64,000 nucleotides of DNA from Tupaia tana. Lineage: Eukaryota > Chordata > Mammalia > Scandentia > Tupaiidae. The stretch spans positions 87,262,475 to 87,326,474 of the forward strand of contig JAKSZU010000002.1 of NCBI GenBank assembly GCA_026018925.1, given 5' to 3'. Below the pieces are notes generated by a model, which was not told where the DNA came from, searched no databases, and saw only the letters and a program-made list of their open reading frames with translations. Made by a program: the position numbers and the translations under genes. Shown here piece by piece: positions 10,868 through 21,264 of the stretch (positions are counted from its first letter, which is position 1; every line of letters begins with the position of its first letter).

Positions 10868-12640
10868 AACTAATATCAACCTCCTTACAATTTCTACCTG
10901 CCAGTTTTTCTGCTATAGTCTGACATCACGCAAAAGGCATCCCTACTTTTTTCAGCCTTTATATATTTACAGATAGTTATATCATTCTATTCCTTTTCCA
11001 TAAATCTAACATTCATAGTTACTCAGTACAGACAGATTGTGGTTTCTGCTCTTTAGATGCTTTTCAGTTATTTAATTTCCATTAATGTTATAAGCCCAAA
11101 GCCTGGTTTCTCAAATATGTTTCAGCCAACATGTATAGACTAACCAATCCCCTCCTTTGTTTGGAATGCTATTGTTCTATTAATGCACTGGCACGTTTTA
11201 ACAGTACTGGGATCTGTTGACCAAGATAATGTTTAGTCACAGGGAGTTATTATATATGCTGTAATACAAGTAGAATTGAAGTTTAATTCTGTTTGATGGC
11301 TTCAGTCAGTTTAAGGGAATTAATGATACATGTTAATTGCATTGATTTTTGAAGAACTTGGTCATTACTTATTTGAAGCGTTTTCATAGGCCTGTGGAGA
11401 AACGATAATATCCACAGGTGAAATCTGTGAAAGTGATTCAAACACACCATGATTTACTAAGGACAGAAAGGTGCAAATTAATTGCAATGTGTTCAACACG
11501 TTTGAATTCGACATTTGGCCTTTTCACTTTCATTGGCTCAATTTATGGATTTTTTTTTTCCAAAAAGGTCAGTGTTTTTGTATGTCCTATTTTTGTTATT
11601 CTTTTGAATTTTTTATTTGTCATTGTTCTTGTGACCATACTTTTAATTTACTATACAAAAATATTCAAACTAATTTTTCCTGTGAATTTTCCTTTCCTTA
11701 ATGAAAATTTAATTCTACAAAATTGTTGGAGATAAATTTGGAATAATTCAGCACATTGTTTCTATTTTTAAAAGAATAGGTGGTGCATTTACTGCCATCT
11801 GGTGGAGTATCTTAGAGGAAAGAGAAATAACAAGATTAGTTTGAAAACATTTAAAAATCCCTAACGAGGTAAAATTTCTTCATTGAATCAATATATTAGT
11901 TTAACTGGAGCTGTGTAAAATTAACCCAGGCCCACAGGAAACTTGAATAAATATAAATGAAAGAAAAGTGTTGTCTTCAATCATATCCTTTTTTCTAGTT
12001 ATAAATTTATTCATACTTGGCAATACCTATCTGATGATAGTACAAATTTGGTTGCTTAGATATGAAGGACAAAGTCAAGAAAACCTAAACTAAGAAGTTT
12101 CTAGTTTAGTTTTTCTTAATTTCATATTCTATTTATCAACCTTATTTGTTTGTATTCCTTAGTGTACTGCCCCAATTTTTTTAACTCTTATCTGCATTTT
12201 ACATGTCATTCTAAGTTCAAAAAAAACAAGATAAAATGTAAATATATCTTGTAGTTTTCTCACCTCAGCTTCTTTTTTTCCGCAAGTATTCTTTATTACC
12301 CCTTTGCTCATAAATAGTGAACAATTTGGTTCCAGTGTGGTCATCTTCCTGACTAATGTCTCAGGCAAAGAACTTTACATTTTATTCTCAGATTATCCAT
12401 CTACATAATGACAGGGATTGACTTGTTTATATTAAATGGTCTCTTACTGTTCTGAGACTCTATGAAGTCATGAAGAAATTACTTTAAATAGGTTTGGCCA
12501 GTTAAACCCCATTAGAAGTGTTAACATTTTATTCAGGGCACTAAAAACTTATAGAATTGCCCAGACTGAACATTAGACTGAATAATTAGCCTTCTCTTAA
12601 ATCATACCACATGGAAAGATGCCTGGTTTTATTTAAAATT
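10868..12640. other. Unique AT-rich sequence with one CTCF-like site
   Basis: Long AT-rich stretch without recognised repeats. The open frames at 11418-11735 are AT-driven and not protein-like. See the separate site at 11791. Confidence 0.5.
11791..11805 (-). promoter_or_regulatory. CTCF-like binding motif
   Basis: The minus strand reads CCACCAGATGGCAGT, which fits the 15-position CTCF core pattern CCASYAGRKGGCRSY at every base. It is in unique sequence, not in a SINE. Binding is inferred from the motif alone. Confidence 0.5.
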
Positions 12641-12644
12641 CATG

Positions 12645-12775
12645 CTACATTTATTGCATCTTTTATTTATTGACAGTTATTGAGTCTGTGTTAGGTCCTG
12701 GGGATATAATCATAAACAAACAATTAGGCAAACATTAAGAAGACAGACAGATAAACAGATGATTACACTGTGCTT
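12645..12775 (-). mobile_element. L2 fragment, left part
   Basis: Reversed L2 3' region: TTTATTGACAGTTATTGAGTC, TTAGGTCCTGGGGATATAAT, AACAAACAATTAGG. Probably continues at 13230 beyond a MER5-like and a SINE insertion. Confidence 0.65.
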
Positions 12776-12831
12776 CAATGGTTCATCAGCTTTAATGTCC
12801 TTAAAAATCACCCAAGATATCTGACAGAAGT
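12776..12831 (+). mobile_element. MER5-like DNA transposon, left part
   Basis: Resembles the MER5A left half (TTAAAAATCACCC region). Split by the SINE-A at 12839-13092; the right half is at 13100-13195. Confidence 0.4.
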
Positions 12832-12838
12832 GCAGATT

Positions 12839-13092
12839 TGGGTTCTGTGGCTAGATGACTAAGGCAGCCAGATATCAAATGGCTGAGTCTGAGTCCCAGA
12901 ACTGGTGGTTTGGGAAATATGCCAGACACGTGTATGAGTGCCGAAATCCCCAAAAGAGGGAGAAAGAGAGAAGGAAGGATTGTGGTACGACCATTCCCCA
13001 CAGGGGATGCTTTCTACACTCCCTGTCTCTGTCTCTCTGCTTCTCTGGCAATTGCCCCCTCTAGCCCCCCCCCCACACACACACACACACAC
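12839..13092 (+). mobile_element. SINE-A copy
   Basis: B box GAGTCTGAGTCCC, body CCGAAATCCCC and GGACGATTGTGG-like sequence, ending in a C-run and a CA microsatellite (about 13067-13092). Flanked by GCAGATT at 12832-12838 and 13093-13099. Confidence 0.82.
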
Positions 13093-13099
13093 GCAGATT

Positions 13100-13195
13100 C
13101 CTGATTCAGATTTGACAGGTCTGGGATAAGATCATAAATCTGTGTTTTTCTAAAGCACTTGAGGTGATTTAGATGCAAATAGTAGGACGCCCCAT
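13100..13195 (+). mobile_element. MER5-like DNA transposon, right part
   Basis: CAGATTTGACAGGTCTGGGAT, ATCTGTGTTTTTCTAA and CACTTGAGGTGATTTAGATG parallel the MER5A consensus right half. Confidence 0.45.
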
Positions 13196-13224
13196 ACAAC
13201 AAGAAAACTTTATAAAAAGATGGC

Positions 13225-13420
13225 TGTTATGGAAAAGGCAAGCACAGGGGACAAAGGTACATGTGAAAGGACAGTTAGGGAAGGCTGACTAGGAGGAAAT
13301 GATGAGAAGAAATGAACTTAGGAAGAGTTCTAAAATTACAAGCAGAGGAATCAGAATTCTAGGTGGGAAAACTTGACACTGGCAAGACACATCAAGTAGT
13401 TCAATATTTCTGAAAGATAA
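13225..13420 (-). mobile_element. L2 fragment, right part
   Basis: Reversed L2-like: GGGAAGGCTGACTAGGAGGA, AATGAACTTAGGAAGAG, CAGAATTCTAGGTGGGAA. Completes the piece at 12645-12775. Confidence 0.5.
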
Positions 13421-13762
13421 AATATTAGAATGAAGCTAACCACACATTAAGGTGTAAATTCACTGTCGAAAGATTTCAAAGAACAAGTATAAGTTCGACA
13501 AAGTTTTCTGATTAAAGTGAAATTAATTATAGCCCAGTTACTTATTGTATTGCTCTATATGAATAGAAATTTAAAAATCAGATTTAAAAATAATTCATAG
13601 GCCAAAAAAAATCATAAGGAAAAGAAAGCATGACAAACTGAACTCTGATAAAAATTGGGTACAGTAATATCTTTGACTTATTTGACATGCAATGCATTTA
13701 TGCATTGAGAACCCATATCATATGCTATAAAGATGTACAATGATTAAAGGTTAAAAAAAATA
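13421..13762. other. Unique AT-rich sequence
   Basis: Nothing recognised. Confidence 0.5.
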
Positions 13763-13771
13763 CTATACATT

Positions 13772-13942
13772 ACAGGGTCAACAGATGGTGTGGTGGCTAA
13801 GGCACTGGACTCCCATATGGCTGACTGTAGTTTGAGTCCAAGACCTGGCAGCTTGCTTTCTCACTTTTTCTCCATCTCTCTCTTATGAGCACATGTGCTC
13901 TATAGTATATATAAAAAAATAAAATTAAATTAATAAAAAATG
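13772..13942 (+). mobile_element. SINE-A-short copy
   Basis: Head GGGTCAACAGATGGTGTGGT, B box GTTTGAGTCC, CTTGCTTTCTCACTTTTTC, AT-rich tail. Flanked by CTATACATT at 13763-13771 and 13943-13951. Confidence 0.9.
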
Positions 13943-13951
13943 CTATACATT

Positions 13952-15016
13952 GGAATTAATAGGAAATAGCTCAAAGGCGTTTCAAGGAAAAGTTAGAGCC
14001 TTAAAACATGATTAAGAAAAAGTAGAAGGTTGAAAATTAAAACAAAAGGAAGGAAATAATAATTAAAATATAAGCTACTAAAACCAGCACGTAAATACAG
14101 CAAAATAAAGGAATATTTTATTAACTTACAGTGTTTTCAGTAATTAAAACACACATGCGTACACATATATGTGTTTGTATTTTGGTGTATGAATTATTTA
14201 TACATATGAGTTTCAATTAATTGACCTTTGAATTGAACCTGTGAATTGTTTAAACATGTAGGTTTAAAATTTTCCAGTTACATAAAGTTTTTAAAAGAAA
14301 ACAAAATTTATAGTTGGTACTTTTTAATTCCTAAATCAAGGTCTAGGTTGGTATCCTATTGTCATCTACCATAATGTGATTCCAGCAATATCCAAGAAAA
14401 TCCGTATTCTTTTTCAAAATTCACTTTCATAGTATAAGCTCTCAGATAAATGACTAACATTGTTAGTTAAGCCTCTGATTTAGTGTGATGTATGGGATGA
14501 CTCCTTACTCTTTCCCCACTTAGTGAACACAAACAGATTGTATTACTCTCTGGGATATGAATGAAGATCTAATTATGTATACATATATGTGTATATATAT
14601 GTATATATATGATCATATAAGTGTTTCTTTTCATTCGATGTCAGTAAGGTAAAGTATAAAACTTATTTCTGAAGTATTTGACATTTACAACCAAATAAAT
14701 GAAAATGCTTTTTTACCTAAATCTTCAACCTTTAGTGATCAGCATAACATTTTCATTTCTACTAGCATTTATAGAAACAAACGTGTTCTGACAATTAAGC
14801 AATAGAGAGAAAAGGAGACTGCCTGCCCCAAATAGTCTTCTTCAGTACCAAGTATGATGCCTTTGCAGGAAGGCTTGCTTCTCTCCCAAAATCTTGTCCC
14901 TACAATAGTGGCATGCATCTATAGTAATTCAAATAAATAACATGTTTCTGTAACAATTTATAGACATGTTCATAGACATGATGTATTAGTCTGGAATTAT
15001 AGTCAAAACAATGCTG
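13952..15016. other. Unique AT-rich sequence with short TA/TG microsatellites
   Basis: Microsatellite-like ATATGTATATAT at about 14575-14612. No gene seen. Confidence 0.5.
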
Positions 15017-15032
15017 AAGATCCTGGACACTC

Positions 15033-15299
15033 GGGAACCAGCAGTTAGCATAATGGCTATGTCGCTGGACTCCCATGTAGTCAACTGTGGTTCACGTCCC
15101 GGACCTGGTGGCTTAAAACTCACACCGGGTGCGTGTGCGTGCATGCCCAAGATCCCGAGAGGAGAATGGAGGAGAAGGGATTGAGGCATGACCATCCCCC
15201 CTGGGGGGTGATTTCTCGCTTTCTGTCTCTATGTCTCTCTCTGTCTGTCTGGTGAGCACACACGCCCAATAGCGAAAACCTCTCCAAAAAAAAAAAAAA
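15033..15299 (+). mobile_element. SINE-A copy (young)
   Basis: Near-consensus, CpG-containing copy starting GGGAACCAGCAGTTAGCATA, with the C6/G6 hairpin, GCGAAAACCTCTCC and an A tail. Flanked by AAGATCCTGGACACTC at 15017-15032 and 15300-15315, perfect over 16 bp (the first bases may belong to the tail). Confidence 0.96.
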
Positions 15300-15483
15300 A
15301 AGATCCTGGACACTCTGCATGCTTCTCCTTTTTCATTCCTCATTGTGGGAAATCTCATTTTGTACACTGTAATGATGTATAGTGAATGAATGTAAATAAA
15401 TAAATTTTAATTAATTAATTAATTTAAAAAATAATTAGCTGTTTTGAACTTTAAATAATACATGAGCCTTGAAAGCAGGCTTT

Positions 15484-15524
15484 ATATATATATATACACT
15501 ATATATATATATATACACACACAT

Positions 15525-15581
<57 letters not shown>

Positions 15582-15582
15582 A
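15484..15582. repeat. (TA)n/(CA)n microsatellite
   Basis: Alternating TA, CA and TA blocks, abutting the 5' end of the next SINE-A. Confidence 0.93.
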
Positions 15583-15588
15583 ATTATT

Positions 15589-15866
15589 GGGACCAGCAGA
15601 TGGCATGATGGTTACATTGCTAGACTCCCATGTAGTCAACAGCAGTTTGATTCCCAAATGCGGTGGCTTAAACCTCATGCCATGTGCATGTGCATGCATA
15701 CCCAGGATCCCAAGATCCCGAGAGGAGAATGGAGAAGAAGGAATTGTGGCATTGTCACCCCTCCTGGGGGGATGATGTTTCACTTTCTGTCTTTCCATCT
15801 CTCTCTCTCTCTCTCCAGCAACTGCACGTGCTCTATAGCCAAAATCTCTCTTTCAAAAAGAAAAAT
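15589..15866 (+). mobile_element. SINE-A copy
   Basis: Starts GGGACCAGCAGATGGCATGA (includes the CTCF-like CCAGCAGATGGC), body CCAAGATCCCGAGAGGAG, CT-rich part and an A-rich end. Confidence 0.92.
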
Positions 15867-15894
15867 ATTTATAATGATTTATTTATACTTACTT

Positions 15895-16182
15895 TATCTA
15901 AATTGACCAATTTAAATTGTACTCATTTATGGTGTAGAACATGATATTTCAATATCTGTACACATTGTGGGATGGCCAAATCAAACTATGTAGCCTATGC
16001 ATTACCTTATATACTTTTTTGTGTATCCACTCTCAGCAATTTTCAAGTACACAGTATATTGTTATTAACTATAGTCACCATGATGTGCAATCGATCTCTT
16101 GAACTTATTCTTTCTGTCAAACTGAAATTTTATGCTCTTTGACCAATTTCTTCCCAATTCTACCACCCCTCAGTCTCTGATG
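15895..16182 (-). mobile_element. Old L1 (L1M type) 3'UTR
   Basis: Reversed L1M 3'UTR: AATTGTACTCATTTATGGTG, TATTGTTAACTATAGTCACC, GAACTTATTCTTTCTGTC, ending in a CCACCCCTC-type stretch. The same element resumes at 17423 after a Tigger insertion. Confidence 0.75.
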
Positions 16183-16199
16183 GACTGAAATCATTCATT

Positions 16200-16914
16200 T
16201 TCAAACCACATACATTCACAAACTTTTTGAAGACACTTGTAAGTTTAGATTCACACATGCTTATCATTATATTAAAATTGCCTGTAGTATTCAGTAAAGT
16301 AACATGCTGTACAAGATAAAAGATAGAAAATGGTACACCTGTATAGGACACTTACCATGGATAGAGACTTCAGAACTAGAAGTTGTTCCAGATGAGTCAT
16401 TGAGTGGTGAGTGACCATGAAGACCTATGACATTTTTGGATTCCACTGTAGATTTTATAAACACTGTATATTGAGGCTATGCATAATTTTTTAAAAAATG
16501 TTTTTGACTAATAAATTAATTCAGCTAAGTATAATTCTTTAACTTTATAAACTTTTAAATTTATTTTAAATAAAAACAAAAATATTTTTTCTTTATGGAC
16601 TATTCCATATGTTTTTGTCCTATTAATTGTTTTAACTTATAAACTTTTTTTAAAAGACTAAGTCACAAACACACACATTAGCCTGACCTATGCAGGGTCA
16701 GGATCATCAATATCGCTATCTTCCACCTCCACATCTCATTCTGCTGAAAGAGCCATGATACACAAAACATAAGATGAGATCAAGTGTTAGAGGAAATGAT
16801 GCCGTGAAGTGATGCAGTAAGCACAAGATGCATGAGAGGGGTGTGGAGTAACATGGCATACTGTTTTACAGTAAACTTTTGTTTTTAAAATAAAGTAGAA
16901 AGAGTATATTCCTC
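16200..16914. mobile_element. Tigger-type DNA transposon, first part
   Basis: Strings such as TTGCCTGTAGTATTCAGTAA, GTAACATGCTGTACAAG, TAGATTTTATAAACACTGTA, CAGGGTCAGGATCATCAATA and CTTCCACCTCCACATCT match what I know of Tigger1/Tigger2 (Tc1/mariner, pogo group). It is non-coding here. The rest is at 17133-17422 after an L1 3' fragment. Confidence 0.75.
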
Positions 16915-17132
16915 TTTTAAATTAATTTCATTTAAAATTTACTTATTTATATTCATTCACTGTACAACATTATAGTATACAAAGTGAGATTTTCCATACA
17001 GAACGCACTGTACATTGGCTCAATCAAGGATATCACCATACGTGTTATCGTCAACAAATAATCTTCCATTTCTTGTTTTGTATATATATTGCTTCTTCTC
17101 CCCTCTTTGATTCCCTACCTCTCACCCACATT
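16915..17132 (-). mobile_element. L1 3' end fragment inside the Tigger
   Basis: Reversed L1 3' end: T-rich tail, then ATTCATTCACTGTACAACA and TTATCGTCAACAAATAATC, and a pyrimidine-rich stretch to TCACCCAC. Heavily 5'-truncated. Resembles the 3'UTR of the local L1s. Confidence 0.65.
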
Positions 17133-17422
17133 CTAAAATAATGCTTGCAAGTATAGTACAGTAAATGTGTAAACCAGGAACTTAGTTATTTATGATCTTA
17201 TCAGGTATTATGTACTGCACATAATTGAATGTGCTACACTTGTGTTAATGAGTGTTAGCACAGTAGATCTGTTTACATCAGCATCACCACAAACACATGA
17301 GTAATGATGTTACAGCTGCTACAACATAGTAAGTGATGGTAATATTTCAGTTCCATTATAATCTTATGAGAACACCATCACATAAGAGATCTATTACTGT
17401 TCGAAACATCATTATTTGGCAC
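17133..17422. mobile_element. Tigger/MER2-type transposon, terminal part
   Basis: TTTACATCAGCATCACCACA, AACACATGAGTAATGATGTTAC, TCCATTATAATCTTATGAGA and a decayed terminal inverted repeat (AACATCATTATTTGGCAC). The same family end occurs at 49949-50110. Confidence 0.82.
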
Positions 17423-18410
17423 CTGAGTTTTGTCCAGTCTTCTGTTGATGAGCATTTAGTTTCATTCCATATCTTGGCAATTGCAAATATTGCTGCAAAA
17501 ACATGACAGTGAAGATATCTCTTCAACATAATGATTTTATATTATTTGAATATACACATAGTAGTAGGCTTGCTGGATCATATTGTAGTTCTAGTCCTAG
17601 TTTTTGAGAAACTTCTGCAGTATTTTCTTTAGTGGTTGTACTAACTAAAATCCCCAGCAATGGTTCCCTACATCATCTTAACACTTTTCTTTTATCTTTT
17701 TGATAATAGCCATTGTAACTGATGTGATATCATATTTTATTGTGGGTTCAATTTGCATTTCCCTTATTTAGTAATGTTGAGAATTTTTTCACATACCTCT
17801 TGGCAATTTGTATGTCTTCTTTTGAGAAATATCTATTCAGATCATTTGCCTATTCTTAAATCAGGTTATTTTTTGCTACTGAGTTGTGAATTCCACACAT
17901 ATTTTGCATATTAACCCCTTTTCAAATGTATGTTTTGTAGATATTTCCTCTCATTCCATAGGTTGTCTCTTCACTCTGTTAAATTGTTTCCTCTGCTGTG
18001 CAAAAACTTTTTGGTTTGATGCAACCTTATTTGTCTACTCTTGTTTTTGTTGCCTGTACTTTTAGGTTCATATCTAAAAAACAATTTCCCAGACCAATGT
18101 CACAGAGATTTAGCCCTACATTTTTGTACAAATTTTATAATTTTCATTGTCATATTAAGTCTTTAATCCATTTTGAATTGACAAGTCAATTAAGTAAATT
18201 CCATTGTTAATTAAATCTTTAACACCATTGTACATGGTGTGAAATTAGGGCCTTAATTCTATGTGTATCTACAGTTTTCCTGGCACCATTTATTAAAGAG
18301 ACTACTTTCCTCATTGTGTGTTTTTGGCATCTTTGTCAAAAGTCAACTGACCATAAGTGTGTAAATGTTTTTCTGGATTCTCTATTCTGTTCCATTGGTC
18401 TACATATCCG
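17423..18410 (-). mobile_element. Old L1: ORF2 3' region
   Basis: Reversed, decayed L1 ORF2: ATCTTGGCAATTGCAAATATT, GCTGGATCATATTGTAGTTC, CCTCTTGGCAATTTGTATGT, TTGCATATTAACCCCTTTTC, TTTTGAATTGACAAGTC. Many stops in all frames, so non-coding. Continuous with 15895-16182 before the insertions. Confidence 0.88.
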
Positions 18411-18523
18411 TTTTTGTTTTTGTTTTGTTTTGTTTTAGTCTTAAGGTCTCAATATGTCAGAATCCTCCTGCTTCGTACTCCTAAGTAACTGGGACTATAG
18501 GCATGTAGTCAACACCCAAACAC
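18411..18523 (-). mobile_element. 7SL-derived SINE monomer 1
   Basis: On the minus strand: GGGTGTTGACTACATGCC, TATAGTCCCAGTTACTTAGG and AGCAGGAGGATT, then an AAAAC-type tail. This is the Alu/B1-like core. Flanked by GTCTACATATCC (18399-18410) and GTCTACACATCC (18524-18535), 11 of 12 matching, so probably its own insertion. Confidence 0.65.
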
Positions 18524-18535
18524 GTCTACACATCC

Positions 18536-18688
18536 AACTTTACATGTCTTTTTTTGTTGTTGTTTAATTTAATTTTTAAAATTACTGAGGGGGTCTTTCC
18601 ATGTTGCTAAGTCTGGACTCAAATAGAAGATCTTCCTGCCTCAGCCTCTGAGGAGGTGGGACTACTTGTATCTGCCACCTCACTTGTC
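18536..18688 (-). mobile_element. 7SL-derived SINE monomer 2
   Basis: On the minus strand: AGTCCCACCTCCTCAGAGG, CTGAGGCAGGAAGATC, TTTGAGTCCAGACTTAGCAAC and ATGGAAAGACCCCC, then an A-rich tail. It is a fuller 7SL/Alu-like monomer (FLAM/FRAM or B1 style) next to monomer 1 in the same orientation. Confidence 0.75.
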
Positions 18689-18736
18689 CACAGATCTATT
18701 TTTATGCCCGTATGCTGTTATATTTTTTTTCTCTTT
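18689..18736 (-). mobile_element. Old L1 fragment between insertions
   Basis: CAGATCTATTTTTATGCC resumes the L1 ORF2 sequence interrupted at 18410. Confidence 0.6.
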
Positions 18737-18987
18737 AGAGATATTTTGGCTATAGGGTGTGTACACTCACTGGAGAGAGAGAGAAAGAGACCAAGACAAA
18801 AAGTGAAGAATCACCCCTCAGGTGAGATGACCACACCACAATCCCTTCTCTTCCATTCTCCTCTTGGGATTTTGGGTATGCATGAACATGTTCCTGGCAT
18901 GAGTTTCAATCCTTTGGGTCTGAGATTCAAACTGTGATCAGCCATGTGGGAGTTCAGTAACATAACATTATGTCATCTGCTGGTTCC
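18737..18987 (-). mobile_element. SINE-A copy inside the old L1
   Basis: Reversed SINE-A: TTTTGGCTATAGGGTGTGTA, GAAGAATCACCCC, GCATGAACATGTTCC, ATTCAAACTGTGATCAGCC, TCATCTGCTGGTTCC. Confidence 0.9.
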
Positions 18988-19399
18988 AGTAAATTGTTAT
19001 TTTCATTACCATAGCCTTGTGGTAGATTTTGAGATCAGGTAGTGTAATGCCTTCAACTTCATTCTTTTTGCTTAAGATTGTTTTTTTAAAGTTGGAAACT
19101 TATGTGATCTTGTACAAATTTTAGGACTGTTTCTTTCTACTTATGTGAAAAATGTCATTGGAATTTTGACAGGGATTGTGTTGAACCTGGGAAATATCAA
19201 CTTTTTAACAATAACAATTCTTTTAATTCAAGAACATTGGATTTTGATCAGTTGTGTCTTCTTCAATTTTGTTCATCAATGCTTATAGTTTTCAATGTAT
19301 AGATCTTTTATCTCTTTGGTTGAATTTATCATTTCTATTTTTAGTGTTTTTTATAACTATTGTAAATATGATTCTTTAAAGTTTACTTACGTATTTATC
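18988..19399 (-). mobile_element. Old L1: ORF2 region continued
   Basis: TTACCATAGCCTTGTGGTAG, GATCAGGTAGTGTAATGCC, CAGGGATTGTGTTGAACCTG, ATTTTGTTCATCAATGCTT: standard reversed L1 ORF2, decayed. Confidence 0.88.
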
Positions 19400-19608
19400 C
19401 TAAGAGTAAGAAAGAGAGTGGGAGAGAATGACAGCACCCTCAACAGGGTCTTGACACTGAATTCTTGCATAATTCATAGTCAGCCCTGGATCACAGGCAG
19501 GTACATGCCAGAAGTACTGAGGGAGGCCTCCAGACTTGAATTTGAAACCTTTTATGTAGAATCACCTCTCAGAGCATCACATTTTACTACATCTCCATCA
19601 ATCCATGG
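19400..19608 (-). mobile_element. SINE-B copy inside the old L1
   Basis: The reverse complement gives TAGTAAAATGTGATGCTCT, TCTGGAGGCCTCCCTCAGTA, TGCCTGTGATCCAGG and AAGACCCTGTTGAGGGTGCT, the same order as the SINE-B at 10262. Confidence 0.75.
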
Positions 19609-20290
19609 GATTGTTTGCTTGATTTCTTTTTTAGAGAGTTTTGTGTTAGGAATACTACTAGTATCTTATATTAAATATGCCTCCTGCAAATTTACTGCAT
19701 TAGTTTATTAGTTCTAACAATTTTATGGTGGAATCCTTAGAGTTTTCTATATATCATATCATGTTGTCTACAGAGACAGTTTGATTTCTTTCTTTCCTAT
19801 TTGTATGTCTTTCATTGCTTTCTCTTGTCTGATAACTCTTTCTCTTCCAATACTACATTGGTTGAGAGTGACGCAAGTGTGCTCTTGTCTTGCTCCTGAT
19901 CATAGAGGAGAAACCTCCAACATTTCTCCTTTAAAGATGATGTTAGCCATGGACTTGTCATATATGGCTTTTGCTGTATTGGGTTACATTTCTTCTATAT
20001 CTAATTTTTTTTGAGTTTTTAATATGAAAAGATGTTGAATTTTGTCAAATACTTTTCAGAAGATATTAAAATGGATATATGGTTTTGTCCTTCATATTTT
20101 CTTAATGTAGTGCAACAAATTTATTGATTTGCATATGTTGAATCATCCTTGCATCCCTGGAGTAAATCCCACTTGATCGTGGTAAATGAATTTTAATGTG
20201 CTTTTGAATTCAGTTTGGTAGTGTTAGGAATATTGACCTTAATTTTCTTTTCTTGTAGTATTTTCGTCTGACTTTGATACCAGGGTGGGA
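19609..20290 (-). mobile_element. Old L1: reverse transcriptase region
   Basis: TCTTGTCTGATAACTCTTTC, GATGATGTTAGCCATGGAC, TTGAATCATCCTTGCATCCC and CCACTTGATCGTGGTAAATG correspond to the reversed RT part of L1 ORF2. Broken by stops. Confidence 0.88.
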
Positions 20291-20440
20291 CAAGATTTTT
20301 TTAGTATGATCTTCCCCCTGCGAAATACATAAATGAATAAATAAGACATAAAGTATTAAGTAAAAGTTTAGCAAGTAGAACTTTATCAAACTTTAAAAGT
20401 TTTTTCTTCAAAAGACACCATTAAAAAATGAGAACGCCTG

Positions 20441-20700
20441 GGGAACCAGCAGTTAGCTTAATGGCTATGTCGCTGGACTCCCACGTAGTCGACCGCGGTT
20501 CACGTCCCAGACCGGGTGGCTTAAAACTTCACGCCGGGCGCGTGTGCGTGCGTGCCCAAGATCCCGAGAGGAGAATGGAGGAGAAGGGATTGCGGCGTGA
20601 CCATCCCCCGTGGGGGGTGATTTCTCGCTTTCTGTCTCTATTTCTCTCTCTGTCTGTCTGGCGAGCACATGCACCCTATAGCAAAAAAGAAAAAAAAAAA
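20441..20700 (+). mobile_element. SINE-A copy (young)
   Basis: Starts GGGAACCAGCAGTTAGCTTA and is CpG-rich (GGGCGCGTGTGCGTGCGTGC), with the hairpin and an A tail. Flanks ATGAGAACGCCTG (20428-20440) and ATGAAAACGCCTG (20701-20713) differ at one site. Confidence 0.95.
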
Positions 20701-20718
20701 ATGAAAACGCCTGAGTTC

Positions 20719-20940
20719 GATGGTGATATAGCAGTGATACAAAGTTCGGTGAGGACAAGTCACATGGGATGTTTCTGCATTTGTGCCTGGAGATCTTCCT
20801 GTACAGTCTAAGTATATACGTGCCCATAATCAGGGATCAGATAGCAGGCTGATGACCCTGTCGGGGGCACCTCTCTCTCTGTCTCTGCTGCTCTCTATCT
20901 CTTGCTCATAGAACATATGTGTGTGTGTGTGTGTGTGTTT
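20719..20940 (+). mobile_element. SINE-B copy
   Basis: GGTGATATAGCAGTGATACA, GCCTGGAGATCTTCCTGTAC, GCCCATAATCAGGGATCAG, GACCCTGTCGGGGGCACC, a CT-rich part, then a (TG)n run (20919-20938). Confidence 0.7.
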
Positions 20941-21264
20941 CATATATAAGCTAACCAGTGACTATGAGAAAATATTTATAAAACACACATCCCATGAAAT
21001 GTTTGGAATTCCTTTTATTCAATAGGACAAATGCTGTAATAAAGCATTGAAAGAGCTAAATAAACAATTTTCCAAAGACACAAGTGAAATTGTTTTCCAC
21101 ATCATTAGTTATTAAACAATTTGAAATCATAATGAGATAGCAAAAACATTGCTGAAATTAAAATAACTGAAAATAAATGCATGCATAAAGTTGGCAAAAG
21201 TCAGTGAACTGAAAATGAGAAATTTGTGCATTTTATTACATGTAAATTATACCTGAACTTAAAA

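Noticed and set aside
11418-11735. 105-codon AT-rich frame
   Set aside because: Phe/Ile/Leu-rich translation of AT-rich DNA with an overlapping frame of similar length; no motif.
15033-15110. tRNA gene from A and B boxes
   Set aside because: SINE heads keep the Pol III boxes but not a cloverleaf with a closed acceptor stem; the sequence continues into a SINE body and A tail.
18411-18688. Primate Alu
   Set aside because: The monomers are 7SL-like but too diverged, and no other Alu occurs in 64 kb, where a primate would have many.
19295-19711. 138-codon plus-strand frame
   Set aside because: It crosses antisense old L1, a SINE-B and L1 again.
20428-20827. 120-127-codon frames on both strands
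   Set aside because: They lie in a young SINE-A; similar peptides recur at every SINE-A copy (for example 15113, 31169, 37745, 40484, 51354).
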